Source of the DNA: Bacillus sp. REN3
Lineage (GTDB): Bacteria; Bacillota; Bacilli; Bacillales; Cytobacillaceae
NCBI RefSeq assembly: GCF_017912555.1
Contig: NZ_JAERSD010000022.1
Span: 1 to 64,000 of the forward strand
DNA length: 64,000 nucleotides
Direction: 5' to 3'
The notes below the pieces were generated by a model. It had not been told where the DNA came from, did no database searches, and saw nothing but the letters and a program-made list of their open reading frames with translations. A program made the position numbers and the translations under genes. Below, in pieces: positions 53,556-61,570 of this stretch (its first letter is position 1; each line of letters opens with the position of its first letter).

Positions 53556-54944
53556 TTATTTTTTCTTCTTCTCGTCTTTAAAGCCGGTGCGGTGGCAGTA
53601 CTCACAGTAAACGTCCGTCGGTGCCGTGATCTTGGCTCCTTCTTCAGGTTTTGTGCGGTCGTGGCACACATAGCATTCTGCTTTTTGTTCGTTTGTCTTG
53701 GCTTTCGGTGCGTGTGCAGTCAGCCATGCATCACTGTCCATATGTCCTGGCGGGCGCTCGCCGTGGCAAGTGCGGCAGAAGTTGCTTTCGCGCGAGTCTT
53801 CCTTGACGACGGTGATGTTCGGCACATACTTTGGTTTCGTTGCTCCAGCTTCAATCAAGGTAACGATGTCTTGTTTTTCGACCTTCCTGATCCACTTCGC
53901 ATCATTATGGCAGTCGAGGCACTCGTTCAAATCTTTTACCGCGAAATCGCCGTGCTTTTGGTTCCATTGGTTCAGGTCATGGTTTTTCGGAACACTGACT
54001 TCCTTATGGCAAGTAAAGCAATCCATGGAAATCTTGACATCTTTTTTCTGCTTGCCAATTGCCTGGAGGATAATGTCCTGGCTGAGTTTATTGTCATGCG
54101 CTTTCTGTTCTTCGGCGGTCAGGCTGGCTGTTTCAAGGGTCGAAGCTTCCGCGTGGCCATCCTTGGCCGCTTCTTGATCATTTTCTTCCTTTTTGCCGTG
54201 GTTGTTCTCCGGCAGGCTGTATTGGATATCCGTCCATGGCCGCTCGCCGTTGTTGACTTTGTCATGGCAGTCGATGCATGTTCCCATGTTCGGCCTCATA
54301 TAATCGGCTTTCACGAGTTTATCAGCGTTTTCTTTTGTCCAGTAATCCAGGTTTTTCTGGGTGTTCAAGCCGCGCTCGACGACTTTGGCATGGGCAACGC
54401 CGCTGTGGCAGGTGATACATGGGATGTCTTCCTTGATATGGCCATCATGGTTGACGATCAAGTCTCCGGTGGCGGTCACAAGCCGGTTTTCTGAGTGGCA
54501 TTGCAGACAGTTGTTGTTTGGCACGGCAACCGTCTGGACAATTGGGTCTGGCGGGCCGACGATGTGGTAATAAACTTCCTTCATGGATTCCATTTTATGG
54601 ACAACTTCATTGACAATTCCAGGATCGACGTGGCATTCAACGCATTGGATCTCGCTGTGGGCACTCTCCTTGAATGTAACGAATTCAGGGCCCATTTCAT
54701 GGCAGAAGGAGCAAAATTGGGGATTGTTCGTCGCAGAGATGGCTCCATACGCTGTACCTGCGATCGCAATGCTGGCAAACAAGCCAATGAATAATGCCCG
54801 CCAGCGGTTAACCGGGTTCTTCCAATCTATATTCCTGAATTTTCTCCAGAGCCTTCGGAACCAACCGGGCTTTTTCTCTGTCTCCTCGATTTCCTCTGTC
54901 TGGATTTTTTTCTTTTTCTTTTTCCAGAAGCCCACCGTGCTCAT
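53556..54944 (-). CDS. Membrane-anchored decahaem cytochrome, NapC/NirT N-terminus
   Basis: 462 residues, first gene of the cluster. Highly basic start (KKKKKK), one membrane segment (ALFIGLFASIAIAGTAYGAI), then ten CXXCH: CSFCH, CVECH, CLQCH, CITCH, CIDCH, CFTCH, CLDCH, CRTCH, CYVCH, CEYCH. FCSFCHEMGPEFVTFKESAHSEIQCVECH matches NapC/NirT. A charged haem-free stretch (about 240-320) separates two haem groups, suggesting two modules. It resembles the next gene in order and spacing of motifs, so the two probably arose by duplication. Second quinol-linked entry point, or a partner of the dodecahaem protein. AGGAGG upstream of the ATG. Confidence 0.93.
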   Translation of the reverse strand: MSTVGFWKKKKKKIQTEEIEETEKKPGWFRRLWRKFRNIDWKNPVNRWRALFIGLFASIAIAGTAYGAISATNNPQFCSFCHEMGPEFVTFKESAHSEIQCVECHVDPGIVNEVVHKMESMKEVYYHIVGPPDPIVQTVAVPNNNCLQCHSENRLVTATGDLIVNHDGHIKEDIPCITCHSGVAHAKVVERGLNTQKNLDYWTKENADKLVKADYMRPNMGTCIDCHDKVNNGERPWTDIQYSLPENNHGKKEENDQEAAKDGHAEASTLETASLTAEEQKAHDNKLSQDIILQAIGKQKKDVKISMDCFTCHKEVSVPKNHDLNQWNQKHGDFAVKDLNECLDCHNDAKWIRKVEKQDIVTLIEAGATKPKYVPNITVVKEDSRESNFCRTCHGERPPGHMDSDAWLTAHAPKAKTNEQKAECYVCHDRTKPEEGAKITAPTDVYCEYCHRTGFKDEKKKK

Positions 54945-55499
54945 CCTCCTTTGCCTGGATAGGCTTTAAATTTGTTTTGAGTAATCTTCCCTATTACAAA
55001 GTATCTAACATTCCTAATCCATTTCCAATGTACATTTTGTGAATAAAATTCCAGATTTTTATATTTAATAAATTATTCACAAAACTGACGATAATCTGGA
55101 GATTTTGCTGATTTAATAGAGTTTTTACTGTTGAAATAGTAAGAATTAGAATAATGAAAGAGTGAATAAATATGTAATTAATCTTATAATGTTAAAAACG
55201 GACTAACAGCGGTTGGGTCTCATTTTTGCGATATTATCAGAACATGATTTCAGCAAATATTGGTATGAGGTATGCAAGAAGGCAAAATTCGATTTTTTTC
55301 GCGGCTGGAAGGGGGTTGGGACGTACCTGCGCCAATGCAGCCTTAGTTGTCACTGCTGGGTGTAAGTGGTAAGATAGAAGGTATATCAATCGAATTTTTC
55401 AGAAGAGGATTCGGTGTGTAAGTAGCGAATCTTTTTTCTTTGGAGTAAAAAAACACGCAATCAACTTGACGAGATTCAATAGATAAAAGGAGCGTCTGT
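54945..55499. other. Divergent intergenic region between the cytochrome genes and secA
   Basis: About 555 AT-rich bp without a gene. The left part carries the operator-like inverted repeat and must hold the cytochrome promoter. The right part contains the secA leader, ending in AAAGGAGCG. I see no riboswitch, terminator or small gene between. Confidence 0.5.
55035..55084. promoter_or_regulatory. Operator-like 12-bp inverted repeat upstream of the cytochrome genes
   Basis: TTTTGTGAATAA (55035) and its exact reverse complement TTATTCACAAAA (55073) are separated by 26 bp, about 90 bp ahead of the first cytochrome start. Each half contains TGTGA/TCACA, the half-site of CRP/FNR proteins, and TTGTGAA/TTCACAA, the half-site of Rex. 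The wide spacing suits a looping or cooperative dimer pair rather than one classical site. Confidence 0.55.
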
Positions 55500-58010
55500 A
55501 TGGGGATTTTAGCAAAAATTTTCGACCAGAATAAACGCGATATCAAACGGCTGACAAGGATGGCGGATCAAATCGATGCGCTTGCAGGCGAAATGGAAAA
55601 GCTTTCTGATGAACAGCTGCGGGCAAAGACAGAGGAATTCAAGGAGCGTTACCAAAAAGGGGAATCTACCGATGACCTGCTTGTTGAAGCGTTTGCGGTT
55701 GTCCGTGAAGGCGCGAAACGTGTCCTTGGCCTTTATCCATATAAAGTGCAGCTGATGGGGGGCATCGCCCTTCACGAAGGGAACATCTCCGAGATGAAAA
55801 CGGGTGAAGGTAAAACGCTGACAGCGACGATGCCTGTTTACTTGAACGCGATCACCGGCAAAGGGGTTCACGTCATCACAGTCAACGAATACCTCGCTGG
55901 CCGTGACGCTACCGAGATGGGGCAGCTGTATGAGTTCCTTGGCCTGACTGTCGGTTTGAACCTGAACAGCATGTCGAAGGAAGAGAAGCAGGAAGCTTAT
56001 CGTGCTGATATCACATATGGTACGAACAATGAATTCGGCTTTGACTATTTGCGTGACAATATGGTGCTGTACACGCACCAGAAGGTACAGCGCAAGCTTC
56101 ATTTCTGCGTCATTGACGAGGTTGACTCCATCCTGATCGATGAAGCGCGCACGCCGTTGATCATTTCCGGTTCAGCGCAAAAATCGGCATCGTTATATAT
56201 GCATGCCAATGCCTTCGTCCGCACATTGAATAAGGATGAGGATTATACTTATGATGAAAAAACGAAGGGAGTCCAGCTGACGGAGGAAGGAATCACCAAG
56301 TCGGAAAAAGCCTTCGGCATCGAGAACCTTTTTGACATCAGCCATGTGACCCTGCTTCACCATATCAACCAGGCATTGAAGGCGCATGCGAGCATGCACC
56401 GCGATGTCGACTACGTCGTCCAGGACGGCGAGATTGTCATTGTTGACCAATTCACTGGACGTCTGATGAAGGGCCGCCGCTACAGCGAGGGTCTGCACCA
56501 GGCAATCGAGGCGAAGGAAGGCCTTGATATTCAGAATGAAAGCATGACGCTAGCGACGATCACATTCCAGAACTACTTCCGTATGTATGAGAAGCTTTCC
56601 GGTATGACGGGTACAGCAAAGACAGAGGAAGAGGAATTCCGCAACATTTATAACATGAATGTTGTCGTCATTCCGACAAACCGGCCGATTGCCCGTGATG
56701 ACCGCCCTGATTTGATTTATGCGAGCATGGAAGGGAAGTTCAGGGCTGTTGCCGAGGATATCGCTGCCCGCAATGAAGCTGGACAGCCAGTGCTTGTCGG
56801 TACGGTCGCGATTGAAACATCCGAATTGATTTCACAGTTCCTGACGAAAAAAGGCATCAGGCACAATATCCTGAATGCGAAGAACCATGAGCGTGAAGCG
56901 GAAATCATTGCCGAGGCAGGCCAAAAAGGCGCGGTCACGATCGCGACGAACATGGCCGGCCGTGGTACGGACATCAAGCTTGGCGAGGGCGTCAAGGAAC
57001 TAGGCGGCCTTGCGGTCATCGGTACTGAACGCCACGAAAGCCGACGGATTGATAACCAGCTGCGCGGACGTTCCGGGCGTCAGGGAGACCCTGGTGTCAC
57101 CCAGTTCTATCTGTCAATGGAAGACGAACTGATGCGTCGCTTCGGTTCAGATAATATGAAATCGATGATGGAGCGTCTTGGCATGGATGACACCCAGCCA
57201 ATCCAGAGCAAGATGGTTTCGAAAGCCGTGGAATCCGCGCAAAAACGTGTGGAAGGCAATAACTTCGATGCCCGTAAGCAATTGCTGCAATACGATGATG
57301 TCCTTCGCCAGCAGCGCGAAATCATCTACAAGCAGCGTGACGAAGTGCTTGAAGGAGAAAATCTTCGTGACATTGTAGAGAATATGATCAAGTCCTCATT
57401 GGAGCGCAATGTCGCAGCCCATACACCAGCAGGCGAGGAAATGGAGGAATGGAAGCTTGATGGCGTCATCGACTACGTGAACGGCAACCTGCTCCATGAA
57501 GGGGATGTTACAATTGAAGACATCCGGGGCAAGGAGCAGGATGAAATCGTCGATCTCATCATGGCGAAAGTGAAAGAACGATATGATGAGAAAGAAGCTC
57601 AGCTGACAGAAGAGCAAATGCGCGAATTTGAAAAAGTCATTGTGCTTCGTTCCGTCGACTCGAAGTGGATGGACCACATCGACCAGATGGACCAGCTGCG
57701 CCAGGGAATCCACCTGCGTGCCTACGGGCAGATCGACCCGCTCCGTGAATACCAGCATGAAGGTTTCGCGATGTTCGAGAACATGATCCTGTCGATTGAA
57801 GATGATGTAGCGAAATACATCATGAAGGCTGAAATCCGCAACAACCTGGAGCGCCAGGAAGTCGCCAAGGGACATGCTGTCAATCCGAAGGAAGAAGGCG
57901 GCAAGGCCAAGAAAAAGCCAATCGTCAAAAAACTTAACGTTGGCCGCAACGACCCATGCATTTGCGGCAGCGGCAAAAAATACAAGAACTGCTGCGGCAA
58001 AGCTGAATAA
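55500..58010 (+). CDS. secA: Preprotein translocase ATPase SecA
   Basis: 836 residues, normal for Bacillus. Motor of the general secretion system. Walker A in [14 protein letters not shown], Walker B in [21 protein letters not shown], the [14 protein letters not shown] and [11 protein letters not shown] helicase motifs, and a C-terminal zinc site [14 protein letters not shown] that binds SecB or ribosomes. ATG after AAAGGAGCG. Followed by prfB in the conserved order. Confidence 0.98.
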   Translation: MGILAKIFDQNKRDIKRLTRMADQIDALAGEMEKLSDEQLRAKTEEFKERYQKGESTDDLLVEAFAVVREGAKRVLGLYPYKVQLMGGIALHEGNISEMKTGEGKTLTATMPVYLNAITGKGVHVITVNEYLAGRDATEMGQLYEFLGLTVGLNLNSMSKEEKQEAYRADITYGTNNEFGFDYLRDNMVLYTHQKVQRKLHFCVIDEVDSILIDEARTPLIISGSAQKSASLYMHANAFVRTLNKDEDYTYDEKTKGVQLTEEGITKSEKAFGIENLFDISHVTLLHHINQALKAHASMHRDVDYVVQDGEIVIVDQFTGRLMKGRRYSEGLHQAIEAKEGLDIQNESMTLATITFQNYFRMYEKLSGMTGTAKTEEEEFRNIYNMNVVVIPTNRPIARDDRPDLIYASMEGKFRAVAEDIAARNEAGQPVLVGTVAIETSELISQFLTKKGIRHNILNAKNHEREAEIIAEAGQKGAVTIATNMAGRGTDIKLGEGVKELGGLAVIGTERHESRRIDNQLRGRSGRQGDPGVTQFYLSMEDELMRRFGSDNMKSMMERLGMDDTQPIQSKMVSKAVESAQKRVEGNNFDARKQLLQYDDVLRQQREIIYKQRDEVLEGENLRDIVENMIKSSLERNVAAHTPAGEEMEEWKLDGVIDYVNGNLLHEGDVTIEDIRGKEQDEIVDLIMAKVKERYDEKEAQLTEEQMREFEKVIVLRSVDSKWMDHIDQMDQLRQGIHLRAYGQIDPLREYQHEGFAMFENMILSIEDDVAKYIMKAEIRNNLERQEVAKGHAVNPKEEGGKAKKKPIVKKLNVGRNDPCICGSGKKYKNCCGKAE

Positions 58011-58380
58011 CCGCACCAGGTTACCCTTTGGATAAACAACAAGGTTTGTTTTCCTTTGGGAAGTGGGCGGGATTGGATAAGAAATTCTGCTGCAGAGGCA
58101 GAACCCGAAGAGGGATGAATCGGATTGTGGAACTTCCTTTGGGGTTTGGAACGACTCGGCAGGAGTCCATAGGGTCTGAGTCAGATACCCTAAATAAAGC
58201 CTAAGCTTAGAGGGAATATTCCTTCATTATGTACAGGGGGATCAGCCCCGTTAAGAGGCCGGCGGTTGATCCGCTGGTTTCTTTTTGTTAAAAAAGTACA
58301 GGCCTGTTTTTACGATAGTGTATGAAAAATTTTGATAAAACGGCTATAATAGAAAATATCTTTTTGATGAGGTGAATGAT
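58011..58380 (+). other. Intergenic region between secA and prfB
   Basis: About 370 bp. No gene. A terminator-like hairpin (GGATCAGCC/GGTTGATCC, 58239-58272, then CTTTTT) ends the secA side; a TATAAT at 58345 is a likely -10 for prfB. The first 200 bp are purine-rich with small inverted repeats but nothing I recognise. Confidence 0.45.
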
Positions 58381-59485
58381 ATGGAATTAGCAGATATCAG
58401 GAATGAGCTTGAAAAATCAGCTAGGAAATTAGCGGACTTCAGGGGGTCTCTTTGACCTCGAGAATAAGGAAGCGCGGATAGCCGAGCTGGAAGAAAGGAT
58501 GCTGGCTCCGGATTTCTGGGATGACCAGCAGAAAGCGCAGGTCGTCATCAATGAGTCAAACGCGCTCAAAGACCAGGTCGATGTGTTCAATGAATTGAAC
58601 GAGACATACGAGAATCTCGATTTAACGTTCGAACTTGTGAAAGAAGAGAATGATACCGAGCTAAAAGAGGAATTGGAGAAAGAGCTTGAAGAATTCATCG
58701 AGAACATGAATGAATTCGAGCTACAGCTTCTGTTAAGCGAGGAACACGATAAAAACAACGCGATCCTTGAATTGCACCCGGGCGCGGGCGGCACAGAGTC
58801 TCAGGATTGGGGTTCGATGCTGCTTCGGATGTACACACGCTGGGCGGAGAAACGCGGTTTCAAGGTCGAGACGCTTGATTACCTTCCAGGAGATGAAGCA
58901 GGAATCAAGAGTGTGACCCTAGCCATCAAGGGGCATAATGCATATGGTTACTTGAAGGCTGAAAAGGGGGTCCATCGCCTGGTGCGGATTTCACCGTTCG
59001 ATTCATCAGGGCGCCGCCACACATCCTTCGTGTCATGTGAGGTTATGCCGGAGTTCAACAATGAAATCGAAATCGATGTGCGTTCCGAGGACTTGAAGAT
59101 TGATACGTACCGTGCGAGCGGTGCTGGCGGACAGCACATTAACACGACGGACTCCGCTGTCCGGATCACCCATATCCCGACTGGTGTAGTCGTGTCCTGC
59201 CAGACAGAGCGTTCGCAGATCAAGAACCGGGAAACTGCCATGAAGATGCTGAAAGCGAAGCTCTATCAGCGTGAAATCGAACAGCAGCAGGCCGAACTCG
59301 ATGAAATCCGCGGCGAGCAGAAGGAAATCGGCTGGGGAAGCCAGATCCGCTCCTACGTATTCCATCCATATTCCATGGTGAAGGACCACCGGACTGGAAC
59401 GGAATCAGGAAACGTCCAGGCAGTCATGGATGGCGAAATTGATCAGTTTATTGATGCTTATTTGAGGTCGAAATTGAGTTTATAA
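58381..59485 (+). CDS. prfB: Peptide chain release factor 2, with programmed +1 frameshift
   Basis: RF2, 367 residues when joined. The first 24 codons (58381-58452) end in CTT followed by TGA C; skipping one T moves reading to GAC at 58454. The internal Shine-Dalgarno-like AGGGGG just before TCTCTTTGAC is the classical autoregulatory signal: low RF2 pauses at UGA and shifts. Family motifs in the long frame: the catalytic GGQ in [30 protein letters not shown], and [12 protein letters not shown]. The domain order is normal. AGGTGA precedes the ATG. Confidence 0.97.
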
Positions 59486-59495
59486 TAGTTTGTTG

Positions 59496-59526
59496 ATCCC
59501 CCGCCCGGTGAGGCGGGGGATTTTTA
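59496..59526 (+). terminator. Terminator after prfB
   Basis: Perfect ATCCCCCGCC/GGCGGGGGAT stem plus TTTTT. Confidence 0.92.
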
Positions 59527-59557
59527 ATGTTTTTTCGGGCTTTTTTGATCGAAATGG

Positions 59558-59707
59558 GCAGTTGGAAAAATTATTCTCTTGATGTCGGTGGGAATCTCCC
59601 GATTGGAGCAGATATTCTCTCGATAGGCTGGCATATTCTCCCGATTCAATCCGATAATCTCCCAATGAAGTGCCGGAATCTCCCGTTTGTCCATTTTATG
59701 GAAAAAT
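59558..59707. repeat. Copy A of a ~150-bp element built from six ~21-bp units
   Basis: Units anchored on TCTC start at 59575, 59595, 59616, 59637, 59658 and 59679 (spacing 20, 21, 21, 21, 21). Consensus on this strand is about ATTCTCCCGATT plus ~9 variable bases. The element opens with GCAGTTGGAAAAATTATTCT and closes with AATCTCCCGTTTGTCC then TTTATGGAAAAA. The same ends occur in copy B on the other side of the NERD gene. Confidence 0.85.
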
Positions 59708-59742
59708 AAAACCTCTACCCGAAATAGGTAGAGGACGTTTCA

Positions 59743-60699
59743 TCATGCATTGAAATATATTCTATTTTTAGTGATGCCTGTAAATTGAAGATCCATTTTC
59801 GAAAGTAAATACGATGCTTTTTTCTGAGAAGGGAGGAGTAGGAAACTTCTCAACTGTTTGTTTGTGATGGTCGGGCTGACCAACAAGAAGTAATCTTGGA
59901 CAGCCTGTTCATGAGCATTTGATGAATCGGCTCCGCAGCTTGGGCAGTGCCAGCTTTTTGAGAATCTTTCCATATGGAATTGATTGCAGTCAGGACAGAG
60001 GACGCCAGGGATGATGTCAGATGGGGAAATGTTATAGAGGTGAAGATGTGACCCTTCAGGTTCGTGGCTCTTGATCAGAAGCCTTGTCAATTTTTTTAAT
60101 TCCTTCACTGATAGGAATTCTTTTTGGTGAAGGGTTTGGTATTCTTCAACCTTCATCACGAGCTTGCCGCCCTTGCATACTCTTTCGTAGATTTCTTTAT
60201 TTTTAGTCGGATTTTGAAGGAATGTTCCTTGATTGCTGTAGGTTACGAGGAATTCAAAAGGAGGCGAAGAGATGCGATGCTGATTAAGCCAATTTTTCAG
60301 CTGATATAGCTGTCTTTTAACCTGAAGGACTGGATCATCATAAACCTCTTCTTTTTCATTATACCTTCGGATCACTTGATTGAAATCCGGATCAAATTCA
60401 ATGATGCCGGGCATATTTTTATTTTCGATCAATAGAGCGAATTTGGTAGACAGGAGAAGGAAGTCGATTTGGAAGTGGTTTTTTCCGAGGGGGATACGCA
60501 AATCCTGGAAAATGTAAAAGTCATTTTCGTCCAAAAGGCTAATATAGTAATCTAAATCTTGTTCGCCTTTTAAGCCAGCCCTTCGAATGAGCAAATCTTG
60601 CAGTATCTCTTGCCTTTTTGGATGATTTGGAGGAAGACGGCGCAGCAATGCTTCGTTAATGAGGATTTTCAGGGGAATTGTTCTTCTTTTTACTATCAA
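59743..60699 (-). CDS. NERD-domain nuclease-related protein with zinc ribbon
   Basis: 318 residues. The nuclease-related (NERD) domain spans about 30-160, with RAGLKGEQDLDYYISLL, FYIFQDLRIP and the QIDFLLLSTKFALLIENKN core (D and E-x-K type residues of restriction-endonuclease-like folds). A C-terminal zinc ribbon (CPDCNQFHMERF, WHCPSCGAD) is followed by a helical end with QLRSFLLLPSQKKASYLL. Common in Bacillaceae, function unknown; DNA processing or defence has been suggested from the fold. Both sides carry copies of the same repeat element, which is unusual. Confidence 0.88.
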   Translation of the reverse strand: MIVKRRTIPLKILINEALLRRLPPNHPKRQEILQDLLIRRAGLKGEQDLDYYISLLDENDFYIFQDLRIPLGKNHFQIDFLLLSTKFALLIENKNMPGIIEFDPDFNQVIRRYNEKEEVYDDPVLQVKRQLYQLKNWLNQHRISSPPFEFLVTYSNQGTFLQNPTKNKEIYERVCKGGKLVMKVEEYQTLHQKEFLSVKELKKLTRLLIKSHEPEGSHLHLYNISPSDIIPGVLCPDCNQFHMERFSKSWHCPSCGADSSNAHEQAVQDYFLLVSPTITNKQLRSFLLLPSQKKASYLLSKMDLQFTGITKNRIYFNA

Positions 60700-60796
60700 A
60701 TACTCTCACTCCTTTTCATTGATGATTAACTATTCGACAATCTGCGGGAAAAATCCTTCTTTTTTGACTCATAGGGCGAATTTTAGCCGGAAGTAC

Positions 60797-60948
60797 GCAA
60801 CTGGAAAAATTATTCTCTCAATCAGGCTGGTTAATCTCCCGATTAGACTAACTATTTTCCCAATCCCTTTCAATAATCTCCCGATAGAACTCATTATTCT
60901 CCCAATAAAATGTGATAATCTCCCGTTCTTCCTAATTTAGGAAAAACT
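60797..60948. repeat. Copy B of the ~150-bp element built from six 21-bp units
   Basis: Units at 60814, 60835, 60856, 60877, 60898 and 60919, exactly 21 bp apart. Opens with GCAACTGGAAAAATTATTCT, closes with AATCTCCCGTTCTTCC then TTTAGGAAAAA, the same borders and orientation as copy A 1.2 kb away. The variable parts of the units differ between copies. Confidence 0.85.
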
Positions 60949-60967
60949 AGGTTTTTCTCTTTGTGTG

Positions 60968-61524
60968 GCGAACCCCCAATTACCTATTTCCAGCAACCCC
61001 GTTGGCCATGCATGAAGTCATCCGAAGTGATAGAGCCGAGCCTGCGCGTCCAAGCCGATCCTGGACCTGAAACCCATCCGCTAAAACAGGTAATTTTCAT
61101 CCGATCGGCGAACCCCGCAATTACCTATTTCCACAACCTCGCTGGCCATGCATGGAGTCATCCGAAGTGATGGAGACCAACCTGAGCGTCCAAGCCGATC
61201 CCGGACCCGAAATCCATCCGCTAAAACAGGTAACTTTCATCCGATCGGCGAACCCCGCAATTACCTATTTCCACAACCTCGCTGGCCATGCATGGAGTCA
61301 TCCGAAGTGATGGAGACCAACCTGAGCGTCCAAGCCGATCCCGGACCCGAAATTCATCCGCTAAAACAGGTAACTTTCACCCGATCGGCGAACCCCCAAT
61401 TACCTATTTCCAGAAACCCCGTTGGCCATGCATGGAGTCATCCGAAGTGATGGAGCCGAGCCTGAGCGTCCAAGCCGATCCTGGACCTGAAATCCATCCG
61501 CTAAAACAGGTAACTTTCACCCAG
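60968..61524. repeat. Four-copy tandem array with a 140-bp period
   Basis: Units begin at 60968, 61108, 61248 and 61388 (GCGAACCCC...), the last slightly short. Units 1 and 4 share one set of variants (CCCCCAATT, GCCGAGCCTG, CCTGGACCTG); units 2 and 3 share another (CCCCGCAATT, GACCAACCTG, CCCGGACCCG), an A-B-B-A order. Each unit holds AATTACCT near its start and AGGTAA near its end, plus palindromes CCATGCATGG and, at three junctions, CCGATCGG. The period is not a multiple of three and the frames rotate, so it is not coding. Confidence 0.92.
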
Positions 61525-61532
61525 GATACAAA

Positions 61533-61562
61533 TAAAAATGCGCCCCTTGCAAGAAGGGGCGC
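61533..61562 (-). terminator. Terminator of the persulfide reductase gene
   Basis: GCGCCCCTT/AAGGGGCGC stem with T-run on the minus strand, nine bases after the stop codon. Confidence 0.88.
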
Positions 61563-61570
61563 TGTCTGTA

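Noticed and set aside
52587-54494. 635-codon plus-strand open frame opposite the two NapC-like cytochrome genes
   Set aside because: Its length comes from the composition of repeated CXXCH codons on the other strand. The minus-strand frames contain 22 haem motifs, anchors and good ribosome sites; the plus frame crosses two of these genes and shows no family.
55035-55084. Classical single Rex or FNR operator
   Set aside because: Half-sites are right but 26 bp apart instead of the short spacing of one dimer site, so I call it only operator-like.
59558-60948. CRISPR array
   Set aside because: Units are about 21 bp with diverged repeats and no distinct spacers of constant length; no cas genes nearby.
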